A stretch of DNA of 64,000 nucleotides from Mycobacterium shinjukuense (GTDB lineage: Bacteria > Actinomycetota > Actinomycetes > Mycobacteriales > Mycobacteriaceae). A program made the translations under genes and the position numbers. Location: NCBI RefSeq assembly GCF_010730055.1, contig NZ_AP022575.1:4340001-4404000 (forward strand), in the 5' to 3' direction. This document shows, piece by piece, positions 7,951 to 15,939 of the stretch (positions are counted from its first letter, which is position 1; every line of letters starts with the position of its first letter). Below the pieces are notes generated by a model. The model ran no database searches, had not been told where the DNA came from, and worked only from the letters and a program-made list of their open reading frames with translations.

Positions 7951-8577
7951 GTGCTACGGGCCTACCCGCGGCCAAAGGTCGATGAACTGCTTTCGAGCGC
8001 CGCTCAGCCCCGTGTGCATCCCGGTTTTCGCCGGCTACTTAGAACCCCAAGCCCTTCAAACGGACAGCCACCACCGAGTCCATCCTTGAAAAGGTCCGCC
8101 GCGGCAACAGCGCGCGCGGTGGCTGAGAACGTGAAGCGGCTACGCGGGGCCACGAACTACATGCAGCTGTCGGGGCTGCTTCAAGAGAAAGCCGCCTGGT
8201 CTATCAATACGGTTGGCATACGACGCATCGAGTCTGGTGAGCGCCGGGTAACACCTGATGGCCTCATGGCTGTCGCTGTGGCACTTGGTGTTTCGCCGGT
8301 CACGCTGATGATCCCCGATACCGGTTGGAACGGGGCTGTCGCTGACGATCAACGCCGGTATGTCGAGGTGACCGGGCTTTCTGGCCCGGTAGACGTGGTG
8401 TACGTCTGGGACCTGGTGCGCGCCGACCGCCCCTTGCCAGGCATGCCAGACATCGAATTCATCAGCAGGGCCTGGCCCGCATGGCTTCAGCAGCGCGAGA
8501 GCCTGTTCATCGACAAGATTCTTGAGCGCTCTCGTGGCCTCCCCGATGATGCGGGCTCATCTCGTGGCGACGATTGA
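7951..8577 (+). CDS. XRE-type helix-turn-helix regulator beside a phage integrase
   Basis: Up to 208 residues. A Cro/CI-like helix-turn-helix lies at about residues 57-125: VAENVKRLRGATNYMQLSGLL, then IRRIESGERRVTPDGLMAVAVALGV. After it come about 80 residues with tryptophan-rich segments (VYVWDLVRADRP, AWPAWLQQRESL). Proteins of this layout are common directly upstream of integrases in mycobacterial integrated elements. The start is uncertain: GTG at 7951 gives the longest form, but its first 40 residues are low-complexity, and a GTG at 8119 would give a 152-residue protein. The 3' end overlaps the integrase start by 14 bases. A role as element repressor is inferred from context. Confidence 0.65.
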   Translation: MLRAYPRPKVDELLSSAAQPRVHPGFRRLLRTPSPSNGQPPPSPSLKRSAAATARAVAENVKRLRGATNYMQLSGLLQEKAAWSINTVGIRRIESGERRVTPDGLMAVAVALGVSPVTLMIPDTGWNGAVADDQRRYVEVTGLSGPVDVVYVWDLVRADRPLPGMPDIEFISRAWPAWLQQRESLFIDKILERSRGLPDDAGSSRGDD

Positions 8578-9740
8578 GAAGTACGAAACATCTTCTGGTG
8601 CAACCCGTTATCGGGTTCGGTACAGGACGCCTGACCGGCGGCAGACGGACAAGCGGGGTTTCAAGACGAAGCGTGACGCAGAGGCGTGGCAGCGGAGAAC
8701 GAGGTTGACAAACTCCGGGGGGAGTACGTCGCACCGGAACTCGGCAAGATCACTGCGAGGGAACTCGGGCCTGGGTGGTTGAAACGTCAACGGGGTCACA
8801 TGAAGCCGTCCGGATTCGGCAGTTACGACAGTGCTTGGCGTGTGCATGGAGCCCCGGTGGGGGCGGGTGCGAGTTGCTGACATTGCTCACACTGATGTGC
8901 AGGCGTGGGTTTCGGAGCTGGCCGGCAAGCGTGGCCCGGTGATTGTGCAGACGGAGTACTCGGTGTTGGCGCGGATCTTGGATGACGCGGTCCGGGATCG
9001 GCGGCTGGCGGCGAACCCGGCGCGCGGCGTCAAACTCCAGGTGAGTGCTAGGCGCAAGAATGTCTACCTGACCGCCGGCCAGCTCCACGCGCTGGCTGTG
9101 GCGGCCGGCCGGTACCGGTCGCTGGTTCTGCTGCTTGGCACTGCCAGCCTGCGATGGGGTGAGGCCGCGGCGCTGCGGGTCAGGGATGTGGATTTCCTCA
9201 AACGAAGGATTGTGCTGCACGAGAACGCGGTCAGCGTGGGCAGCACTGAAGTCCGGGAAGCACCGCACGATCACGCTGGCCTGGTTCGTGGTTGATGAGT
9301 TGGCCAAGTCGTGTGCGGGCAAGGAGCGTGACGAGCTGCTGTAGCCGGCGCGGTCGAGCGGCTACCTGGGCCCGCCGTCGTCGCATGACTCGTGGCTGTC
9401 CGAGGCGGTCGACCGCTGCCGGAAGGTAGACAAGACGTTCCCGCGGATCACCGCGCACGCGTTACGGCACACCGCGGCGTCCCTGGCGATCTCGTCCGGC
9501 GCCAATGTGAAGGTGGTTCAGCGGATGCTGGGGCATGCGTCGGCGGCCATGACCTTGGACGTGTATGCGGATCTTTTCGACGATGACCTCACTGCAGTTG
9601 CCGAGAGATTAGATTGCATGAAACTGTGGGCAAAATGTGGGCACGGCAGCCGAGCGAGGCCATTTAGCAAACATAAAAAAAGACGTTTAACAGCGCATAT
9701 CGCTGTGCAGCAATGGAGCCTCCTGTCAGGATTGAACTGA
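8564..9740 (+). pseudogene. Phage-type tyrosine integrase, multiply disrupted
   Basis: Segments in different frames join into one tyrosine recombinase. The first is the Arm-DNA-binding N-terminus from GTG 8564 (VATIEKYETSSGATRYRVRYRT, GFKTKRDAEAW), lost to a frame change near 8695. A second piece runs from about 8686 to 8878. Then follow the SAM-like core-binding domain (VQAWVSELAGKRG..., about 8900-9030) and the catalytic block with SLRWGEAAALR. Another frame change occurs near 9250 and a TAG at 9342-9344. The last piece has HALRHTAASLAISSGANVKVVQ, MLGHASAAMTLDVYADLF. The catalytic R, HxxR, GH and Y are all recognisable but never in one frame. The gene abuts the 3' end of tRNA-Thr, the usual attachment target of such integrases. 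Confidence 0.82.
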
Positions 9741-9788
9741 CGACCGCTCGCTTACAAGGCGAGTGCTCTACCACTGAGCTAAGGAGGC
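9714..9788 (-). tRNA. tRNA-Thr (anticodon TGT)
   Basis: Read on the minus strand, the 75-nt sequence folds as a cloverleaf. The acceptor stem GCCTCCT pairs with AGGAGGC, followed by T and an encoded CCA. The D-arm is AGCTCAGTGGTAGAGCA, the anticodon arm TCGCC-TTGTAA-GCGAG has anticodon TGT, and the T-arm is GTCAG-TTCAATC-CTGAC. The 3' end faces the decayed integrase at left, so this is the probable attachment site and the right boundary of the island. The integrase frame's last 27 bases overlap the tRNA 3' end. Confidence 0.95.
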
Positions 9789-9823
9789 CGGAACTAGCAG
9801 GATGCCAGCCTAACCGGTAGCGG

Positions 9824-9881
9824 CGAGCAGACGTGGAATCGCCCATTTCCCGGCAGAAATGGGCGATTTTATGTCTGCTCG
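9824..9881. terminator. Palindromic repeat / terminator, copy 1
   Basis: A 26-nt arm (9824-9849, starting CGAGCAGACG) pairs with 9856-9881 around a short CCGGCA loop. The three differences become G-U wobbles in one orientation. The central part, AATCGCCCATTTC/GAAATGGGCGATT, gives a strong hairpin. It ends the leftward repeat-protein gene, whose last codons lie in one arm, and faces tRNA-Thr. A near-identical outer sequence recurs at 39850-39907, so this is a dispersed mycobacterial palindrome rather than a one-off terminator. Confidence 0.75.
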
Positions 9882-10609
9882 CGCTCGCTGTCGACCACGC
9901 GCTGCGAGCGCACCGACCGCGACGACGACCGGCGCGGGGGACGGCGCCCGGGCAGCGGGATGCGCTCGGCGATGTTGCTCAGCGGGTTGACCACCAGGGT
10001 GAGCGCGATGACGGCGTCTTGCAGGGTAGCGATGGCGGGCTCGAGCGCCTCCATCCCCGGCGCCAGCCGGGCCAGCGTGTCGGCCACGTCGGCGAGCTGC
10101 TCCAGGGGGCCGTCCTTCGATGTCAGCTTGTCGATCAAACCATCCTCGGCGAGCAAGCGGTCGGCCAGCCCATCCTCGGCCAGCACCCGTTCAATCAGGC
10201 CGTCCTCGGCGAGCAACTGATCGGCCAACCCGCCCGGCTGCAGGGCACGCTGCAGCCCGCCGCCCTCCGCGGTCAGCCGATCCAGCAGGCCTCCGGGCGC
10301 GGTCAGCAGGTCGACCAACCCGCCGGGGCGCAGCAGTCGGTCCATCGGCCCATCGGGGGCGATGGCGCGGCCCAGCGGCATATCCTCGTCCAACAGCCGG
10401 GCCAGCCGGTTGGCCCGCGCGATCGCGTCGTCGATCCCCAGCATGTTGGCCATCGTGGTGGACCCGCTGCCGCCGGCGGTATCACCCAGCGCTCGCTTGG
10501 CCATGCCCACCGCCGCGCCGGCCATGTTCAAGCCGGATTCGGCCGCGGAGAGCCCGACGCGTGCGGGCAAGGTCGCGATGCCGACGAGTGTTGTGCCGAG
10601 ACTCATCAT
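9869..10609 (-). CDS. Decapeptide-repeat protein next to phoP (Rv0756c position)
   Basis: 246 residues from the ATG at 10609; the frame is open to a TTG at 10654, but the Met-Met-Ser start is more natural. After a small-residue-rich N-terminus there are about eight and a half tandem decapeptides at residues 86-172. The consensus is (G/D)-G-L-x-D-x-L-L-A-E, for example GGLADQLLAE, DGLIERVLAE, DGLADRLLAE, DGLIDKLTSK. The following segment (about 175-215) is hydrophobic and helical (LAPGMEALEPAIATLQDAVIALTLVVNPL), and the tail is basic with RRPPRRSSSRSVRSQR. The position upstream of phoP corresponds to Mtb Rv0756c, a protein of unknown function. The hydrophobic segment and basic tail suggest membrane association, but that is inference. 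Confidence 0.75.
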   Translation of the reverse strand: MMSLGTTLVGIATLPARVGLSAAESGLNMAGAAVGMAKRALGDTAGGSGSTTMANMLGIDDAIARANRLARLLDEDMPLGRAIAPDGPMDRLLRPGGLVDLLTAPGGLLDRLTAEGGGLQRALQPGGLADQLLAEDGLIERVLAEDGLADRLLAEDGLIDKLTSKDGPLEQLADVADTLARLAPGMEALEPAIATLQDAVIALTLVVNPLSNIAERIPLPGRRPPRRSSSRSVRSQRVVDSEREQT

Positions 10610-10677
10610 GCGAGTGTATTCACGCCGCAGGGTGTTGACCGCGCGTAGGTCCAAGCTGATCCGAGGATTTTTGGCAG

Positions 10678-10697
10678 ACTGTTAGCAGACTGCTGGC
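10678..10697 (+). promoter_or_regulatory. Candidate PhoP-binding direct repeat upstream of phoP
   Basis: Two 9-mers in tandem, ACTGTTAGC (10678-10686) and ACTGCTGGC (10689-10697), lie about 70 bases before the phoP ATG. A third related copy may be present upstream (GGCAGACTG). PhoP of M. tuberculosis binds short direct repeats of this general type in its own promoter and autoregulates. The match was made from memory of the motif. Confidence 0.4.
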
Positions 10698-10767
10698 AAC
10701 GAGCTTTCAGGAAGTACTCAATGACCGTTAAGGAAGCGTTCAACCACGGTGTGAGGAAATTGGCCTC

Positions 10768-11490
10768 ATGACAGCCGTAACCCCAGGCGAAGCCGCGACG
10801 CCGGAGGCTCGTGTGCTCGTCGTCGACGACGAGGCCAACATCGTTGAACTGCTCTCGGTGAGCCTGAAATTCCAGGGATTCGAGGTGCATACCGCGACCA
10901 ACGGTACCCAGGCGCTGGACAAGGCCCGGGAAGCGAAGCCGGACGCCATCATCCTCGATGTGATGATGCCGGGCATGGACGGCTTCGGGGTGCTGCGACG
11001 GCTGCGTGCCGACGGGATCGACGCGCCGGCGTTGTTCCTGACCGCCCGGGACTCGCTGCAGGACAAGATCGCGGGCCTGACCTTGGGTGGCGACGACTAT
11101 GTGACCAAGCCGTTCAGCCTGGAGGAGGTGGTCGCCCGGCTGCGGGTCATTCTGCGGCGCGCGGGCAAGGGCAGCGCCCAGCCTCGCAACGTCCGCCTGA
11201 AATTCGCCGACATCGAGCTTGACGAGGAGACCCACGAGGTGTGGAAGGCCGGGCAGCCGGTGTCCCTGTCGCCCACCGAATTTACGTTGTTGCGGTACTT
11301 CGTGATCAACGCGGGCACGGTGCTGAGCAAGCCGAAGATCCTCGACCACGTCTGGCGCTATGACTTCGGCGGCGACGTCAACGTCGTCGAGTCCTACGTG
11401 TCGTACCTGCGGCGCAAGATCGACACCGGGGAGAAGCGGTTGCTGCACACCCTGCGCGGGGTGGGCTACGTGCTGCGGGAGCCGCGTTGA
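10768..11490 (+). CDS. phoP: Two-component response regulator PhoP
   Basis: 240 residues, OmpR/PhoB class. The receiver domain (about 15-130) has the acidic pocket DDE (20-22), the phospho-acceptor D64 in ILDVMMPGMDGFG, the T of FLTARD and K of YVTKPFSL. The winged-helix DNA-binding domain (about 145-240) contains SPTEFTLLRYFVINAG and VVESYVSYLRRKID. It is nearly identical to Mtb PhoP, which controls lipid virulence factors, pH and redox responses and hypoxia genes. The start is the ATG at 10768: the longer Mtb-style N-terminus is ruled out here by an in-frame TGA created at that same ATG. phoR follows 26 bp downstream, so the pair is one operon. Confidence 0.97.
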   Translation: MTAVTPGEAATPEARVLVVDDEANIVELLSVSLKFQGFEVHTATNGTQALDKAREAKPDAIILDVMMPGMDGFGVLRRLRADGIDAPALFLTARDSLQDKIAGLTLGGDDYVTKPFSLEEVVARLRVILRRAGKGSAQPRNVRLKFADIELDEETHEVWKAGQPVSLSPTEFTLLRYFVINAGTVLSKPKILDHVWRYDFGGDVNVVESYVSYLRRKIDTGEKRLLHTLRGVGYVLREPR

Positions 11491-11516
11491 GCCCGAGATC
11501 GACCGGGTAGCCAAGC

Positions 11517-12947
11517 ATGGCCGAACACCGTCCACGCGGGGTGCCGCTACGGGTAGGGCTGGTCGCCGCGACCCTGGTGTTGGTGCTGGGCGGCCTGGTG
11601 GTTTCGGGTGTGGCGGTCACCTCGATCCTGCGGCACAGCCTGATCAGCCGGATCGACTCCACCCTGCTGGACGCCGCCCGCACCTGGGCGCAGGCCCCCT
11701 GGAAGCATGCGCCCAACCTGGAGGGCCCCGACCCCGCCCGGCCACCGTCGAAGTTCTACGTGCGCGGCATCAGCCCCGCCGGCCAGACCGTGACCGCCAT
11801 CAACGACCGCAATGCCGAGCCGGCGCTGCCCGCCGACAACGACGTGGGCCCCAACCCGGTGACGCTGCCGTCGGTCCGCGGCGCCGACATCGAGTGGCGC
11901 GCCGTGACGGTCCGGCCGGCGCAGGGCGGGATCACCACCGTCGCCATCGATCTGACCGACCTCGAACACACCGTTCGGTCCTTGGTCTGGCTGCAGGTCG
12001 GCATCGGGGTCGCGGTGTTGGTCGTGGTCGGCATCGCCGGCTACCTGGTGGTGCACCGAAGTCTGCGGCCGCTGGCCGAGGTGGAAGAGACCGCGGCGGC
12101 GATCGCCGCCGGCCAGCTGGATCGCCGGGTTACCGAACGCGATCCCCGCACCGAGGTGGGCCGACTCTCGTTGGCGCTCAACGGAATGCTGGCCCAAATT
12201 CAACAGGCTGTGGCGTCCTCGGAGGCGTCGGCCGAGACGGCCCGCGGTTCCGAAGAGCGGATGCGACGGTTCATCACCGACGCCAGCCATGAACTGCGCA
12301 CCCCGCTGACCACCATTCGCGGGTTCGCCGAGCTGTATCGCCAGGGCGCCGCGCGCGATGTGGCGATGCTGTTGTCGCGCATCGAAAGCGAAGCCAGCCG
12401 GATGGGCCTGCTGGTGGACGACCTGCTGATGCTGGCCCGGCTGGACGCGCACCGTCCGCTGGAAAGGACCCGGGTGGACTTGCTGTCGCTGGCCACTGAC
12501 GCGGTGCACGACGCGCGGGCGATCGACCGCAATCGCACCATCGCCCTGGAAGTTCTCGACGGCCCCGGCACCCCGGAGGTGTTCGGGGATGAACCCCGGT
12601 TGCGGCAGGTGCTGAGCAACCTCGTCGCCAACGCGTTACAGCACACCCCGGACAGCGCGGACATCACCGTCCGGGTCGGCACCGTGGGCGACGACGCGGT
12701 GCTCGAGGTCGCCGACAAGGGTCCTGGCATGAGCCCGCAGGATGCGCAGCGGGTGTTCGAGCGGTTCTATCGCACCGACTCGTCACGGGCACGTGCCAGC
12801 GGCGGAACCGGGCTGGGGCTGTCGATCGTGGACTCGTTGGTCAAAGCCCACGGCGGCGTCGTCACGGTGACGACCGAGCTCGGTAAGGGTTGCTGCTTCC
12901 AGGTCAGGATGCCGCGTGTCAGTGAGGTGGCCGCCCCGGTCAGTTGA
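11517..12947 (+). CDS. phoR: Sensor histidine kinase PhoR
   Basis: 476 residues. A first membrane helix (about 12-37, VGLVAATLVLVLGGLVVSG) is followed by an extracytoplasmic sensor region of about 120 residues. A second helix (about 160-180, GIGVAVLVVVGIAGYLVV) leads into a HAMP linker. The dimerisation domain carries the phospho-acceptor His258 in DASHELRTPLTTIRG. The ATPase domain shows the N box (NLVANALQH), D-x-G (DKGPGMS) and GGTGLGLSIV. It phosphorylates PhoP. It ends only 8 bases from the convergent HIT gene. Confidence 0.96.
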   Translation: MAEHRPRGVPLRVGLVAATLVLVLGGLVVSGVAVTSILRHSLISRIDSTLLDAARTWAQAPWKHAPNLEGPDPARPPSKFYVRGISPAGQTVTAINDRNAEPALPADNDVGPNPVTLPSVRGADIEWRAVTVRPAQGGITTVAIDLTDLEHTVRSLVWLQVGIGVAVLVVVGIAGYLVVHRSLRPLAEVEETAAAIAAGQLDRRVTERDPRTEVGRLSLALNGMLAQIQQAVASSEASAETARGSEERMRRFITDASHELRTPLTTIRGFAELYRQGAARDVAMLLSRIESEASRMGLLVDDLLMLARLDAHRPLERTRVDLLSLATDAVHDARAIDRNRTIALEVLDGPGTPEVFGDEPRLRQVLSNLVANALQHTPDSADITVRVGTVGDDAVLEVADKGPGMSPQDAQRVFERFYRTDSSRARASGGTGLGLSIVDSLVKAHGGVVTVTTELGKGCCFQVRMPRVSEVAAPVS

Positions 12948-12954
12948 CCGCGCG

Positions 12955-13359
12955 CTACGTCAGCTGGGCCAGTGCCGCCTTGATCCTGGCCTGCGCATCG
13001 TCCAACGATTCCGGGGACGGGTTGCGGTCGACGTTGGCGAAGCCGAAGTCGCTCAGGCTGCGCGTGGGGAACACGTGGACATGCAGGTGGGGAACCTCGA
13101 GCCCGGCGATGATCACCCCGGCGCGCTCGGTTCTGAACGCCTTGCATACCGCCTTGCCGATCAGCTGGCTCACCGACATGACGCGGCCGAACACCTCGGG
13201 ATCCACGTTCTGCCACTGATCGATTTCGGCCCGCGGCACCACCAGCGTGTGCCCCTTGGTCATGGGTTCAATCGTCAGGAACGCAACGACGTCGTCGTCC
13301 TCGTAGACGAACCGGCCGGGCAGTTCCCGGTTGATGATCTTGGTGAAGATCGACGCCAT
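12955..13359 (-). CDS. HIT family hydrolase (Rv0759c-type)
   Basis: 134 residues. A histidine-triad protein with the catalytic HLHVHVFP motif near residue 95-102 and the typical N-terminus MASIFTKIINRELPGRFVYED. HIT proteins hydrolyse nucleotide-phosphoramidate or dinucleoside polyphosphate bonds; the exact substrate here is unknown. The ATG at 13359 is chosen over a longer frame because the canonical HIT N-terminus begins there. Convergent with phoR. Confidence 0.92.
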   Translation of the reverse strand: MASIFTKIINRELPGRFVYEDDDVVAFLTIEPMTKGHTLVVPRAEIDQWQNVDPEVFGRVMSVSQLIGKAVCKAFRTERAGVIIAGLEVPHLHVHVFPTRSLSDFGFANVDRNPSPESLDDAQARIKAALAQLT

Positions 13360-13428
13360 GGGCCAAGCATATGGTCGCCGAAACCGCTGCCAGGGTGGGC
13401 CGAAATCGGGCACCTCGGCCGACCTGGT

Positions 13429-13848
13429 TCACTGCTGTTTGCCGAACGTCATCATCTCCAGGTTCCAGTAACCGCGCAGGTTGGTGATCAGGCCGTCGTC
13501 GTTGACCCGGTAGGTGAACACCCCGCGGACCGAACTGGTGAAACCCCCCTCAAACGTGCTGTCCAGCACCAAGATGTGGGCGATCTCGTTGGGCGAACTC
13601 GACGGAAAGCTCTCCTGGCATGTGACGGTCAGCTGATTGGGCGCGATGTTGGCGTCGTAGAAGGCGCCGACGGCCTCCTTGCCCCTGATGCCCGCACCAT
13701 CCGGGTTGGTGACCGCCTTGCCGATCGGGTCTTCGATGACGACGTCGTCGGCCATCAGCGCCAACCAACCGTCGCGGTCGTGGGCTTGCACGCATCGCCA
13801 GGACGCCTGCGACGCGCTCAGCGCCGGGGTGTGGGCGGTTTGGGTCAT
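13429..13848 (-). CDS. Ketosteroid-isomerase-like protein (SnoaL/NTF2 fold, Rv0760c-type)
   Basis: 139 residues. It matches Rv0760c, an NTF2-fold protein related to delta5-3-ketosteroid isomerase. Conserved blocks include DRDGWLALMADDVVIEDPIG, with the fold's Asp pair, and GYWNLEMMTFG at the C-terminus. The start at ATG 13848 is decided by a perfect AGGAGG eight bases upstream, and it equals the length of the Mtb protein. It lies 17 bases downstream of a FadH-like flavoenzyme that separates it from adhB, an insertion relative to Mtb. A role in steroid or lipid turnover fits the neighbours but is not shown. Confidence 0.9.
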   Translation of the reverse strand: MTQTAHTPALSASQASWRCVQAHDRDGWLALMADDVVIEDPIGKAVTNPDGAGIRGKEAVGAFYDANIAPNQLTVTCQESFPSSSPNEIAHILVLDSTFEGGFTSSVRGVFTYRVNDDGLITNLRGYWNLEMMTFGKQQ

Positions 13849-13865
13849 CGCTATTCCTCCTGTTG

Positions 13866-15920
13866 TCAAATGGCGCACGCGGCGCGGGCGCCGTCCTCGG
13901 TGGCCCTGCGGATCAAGCCGAGGCCGCTGCAGTCGCCGGCGGCATGCACCTCGGCGTCGGGCATGGCGGCAACCAGGGAGTCGAACAGGGCGGTGTCGGG
14001 CTCGACGGATCCGGCGATCACCACACTGTCGCAGGCCAGGTCGCGGGTGCTTCCGCCGGCCGGGGTGAAAACCACAGCCTCCCTGTTGATCCGGTCTACG
14101 GCCGCACGGACGTGGACGGTGACGCCCAACCGGTCGAGCCGGTCCATGTGCTCGGTCTTGCGCTTGTTGCCCACCTCCGGGGCGATGTCCTTGCCCGGCT
14201 CGAGGATGGACACCAGCCGGCCCCGGCCGGCCAGGAACTCGGCGAGTTCGATGGCCACCAGGTCACCACCGATGATGACGACGCGCCGGCCCACCGGCAT
14301 CCAGGCGCGGGTGGCCAGCCGCACCGCGGCGGGACGCACCAACCGCTGTCGCCAGCCGGCCAGCAGCCCAGCGCACAGTCGCTGCCAGGCCGGATCGCTG
14401 GATTCGGCGTGCCCGTCCAGCAAGTCGCACAACCCCGGCCCGGTATGCACGTGTGGCAGGTCTGCGCCCGGGATCGTGGGCACCGCGACGTGGCCGCCGG
14501 TGGCCACCACCACCGCGTCGGGCCGCATTGCGATCACCTCACCGGACGAAACGGGGTGGCCCAGTTCGACGTTCACCGGGCTGAGTCGGATCTCGTCGCG
14601 CAGGTACCGCAGGAACGGCTGGTTTTCGGGATGCAGCAGGCACGCCCAGCGCAGTGCGCCGCCCAGTTGGCCGGCGCGTTCGAAAAGCGTGACGCGGTGG
14701 CCGCGTTCGGCGGCCACCCGGGCGGCCTCCAGCCCGGCCGGGCCGCCGCCGACCACCACCACGCGCTTGGCGCGCACCGCGCGAGGTGCCGCCAGTTCAC
14801 GCTCCTTGCCGGTGCGGGGATTGACGGCGCAATCCACCGAGAGGCGTTGTTCCATGGCGTCGATGCAGTTTTCACACGAGATGCACCGGCGAATGCGGTG
14901 CGACTGGCCGGAGGCCAGTTTGTCCGGCAGATCCGGGTCGGCCAGCAGCGGACGGCCCATGGCGATGAAGTCGGCGCGCCCGTCGGCCAGGATCCGTTCG
15001 GCCCTGGCGGGGTCGTGGATGCGTCCCACGGCGATCACCGGCACGTCGACCACCTGTTTGACCGCCGCCGCGGCGCCGACGTTGAGCTCGTCGCCGTCGT
15101 CGGCGCCGTTGACCATGGCGGTCACCAGCCGATCGATGACGCCGCCGCTGACGTGGAATGCATCCACCCCGGCGGCGACGAGGTCGGGTGCCACCCGGGC
15201 GGTTTCGTAGATGGGCCGGCCCCCGGCCACGCGTTCGTAGCCGGAGATGCGCAGCGTGATGGGCAGCGCGTCACCGATCTCGGACCGAATCGCGGCCAGC
15301 GCCTGCAGCACCGCTCGGATCCGGCCGCGCGCCGAGTCGCCCCGGTAGTCGTCGGTACGTCGATTGCGTTGCGGGGCAAGGAAAGAGCCCAGCAGCATGT
15401 AGCCGTGTGCGGCATGGAGCTCGATGCCGTCGTAGCCGGCCTCGGCGGCCCGCCGCGCCGCGGCCCTGAACAGGTCGAACACCTCGGCCAGCTGCCGCGT
15501 GCTGATCTCCGCCGACGGACGCCCGGTCAGGTACGACGGGATCACCGACGGCCCCAGCGACGGCACGCCGAACATCTCCGGTCCCAGGCCGTCGGGTCCG
15601 GCGTGCACCAGCTGGGGCTGGATCTTGGCACCGTGCGCGTGCACCACGTCCACCAGCGCCCGGTGCGCGTCCACCGCGGCGTCGGTGGCCAGCTGCAGGC
15701 CACCGGGTGTTTCGGGGTGATGATGGTCGACTCCGGTGGCGCCCAACGTGATCAGCCCGACGCCGCCCTCGGCTCGGGCGGCGAAGTAGTCCCGCGTGCG
15801 TTGCGAGGGCAGCCCGTCTCTGGTGCCATACATCGTCTCCATGGGAGACATGACCACCCGGTTGCGCACCGTCATGGCGCCGATTCGTCCCGGCGCCAAC
15901 AGATGGGGAAAGCGGGCCAC
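13866..15920 (-). CDS. NADH:flavin oxidoreductase / 2,4-dienoyl-CoA reductase-like (FadH-type)
   Basis: 684 residues from a GTG at 15920. The N-terminal Old Yellow Enzyme-type TIM barrel (about 1-340) includes ELHAAHGYMLLGSFLAPQRNRRTDDYRG and IAMGRPLLADPDLP. A cysteine cluster for a 4Fe-4S centre follows at about 345-375 (CISCENC, then C in VDCAVNP). The C-terminal half has two dinucleotide-binding folds (VVVVGGGPAGLEAARVA and VVIIGGDLVAIELAEFLAG). This is the architecture of 2,4-dienoyl-CoA reductase, enoate reductase and trimethylamine dehydrogenase relatives. Mtb has no gene between Rv0760c and adhB, so this is an extra enzyme in the cyp51 locus. It lies 19 bases downstream of adhB, suggesting cotranscription. 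Substrate unknown; unsaturated acyl-CoA or steroid is a guess. Confidence 0.88.
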   Translation of the reverse strand: MARFPHLLAPGRIGAMTVRNRVVMSPMETMYGTRDGLPSQRTRDYFAARAEGGVGLITLGATGVDHHHPETPGGLQLATDAAVDAHRALVDVVHAHGAKIQPQLVHAGPDGLGPEMFGVPSLGPSVIPSYLTGRPSAEISTRQLAEVFDLFRAAARRAAEAGYDGIELHAAHGYMLLGSFLAPQRNRRTDDYRGDSARGRIRAVLQALAAIRSEIGDALPITLRISGYERVAGGRPIYETARVAPDLVAAGVDAFHVSGGVIDRLVTAMVNGADDGDELNVGAAAAVKQVVDVPVIAVGRIHDPARAERILADGRADFIAMGRPLLADPDLPDKLASGQSHRIRRCISCENCIDAMEQRLSVDCAVNPRTGKERELAAPRAVRAKRVVVVGGGPAGLEAARVAAERGHRVTLFERAGQLGGALRWACLLHPENQPFLRYLRDEIRLSPVNVELGHPVSSGEVIAMRPDAVVVATGGHVAVPTIPGADLPHVHTGPGLCDLLDGHAESSDPAWQRLCAGLLAGWRQRLVRPAAVRLATRAWMPVGRRVVIIGGDLVAIELAEFLAGRGRLVSILEPGKDIAPEVGNKRKTEHMDRLDRLGVTVHVRAAVDRINREAVVFTPAGGSTRDLACDSVVIAGSVEPDTALFDSLVAAMPDAEVHAAGDCSGLGLIRRATEDGARAACAI

Positions 15921-15939
15921 CGACGGACCACGCGCCAGG

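Noticed and set aside
9700..9790. attL/attR pair around tRNA-Thr inside the window
   Set aside because: I found no second copy of the tRNA 3' half within 1-9700; the left site, if any, must lie outside.
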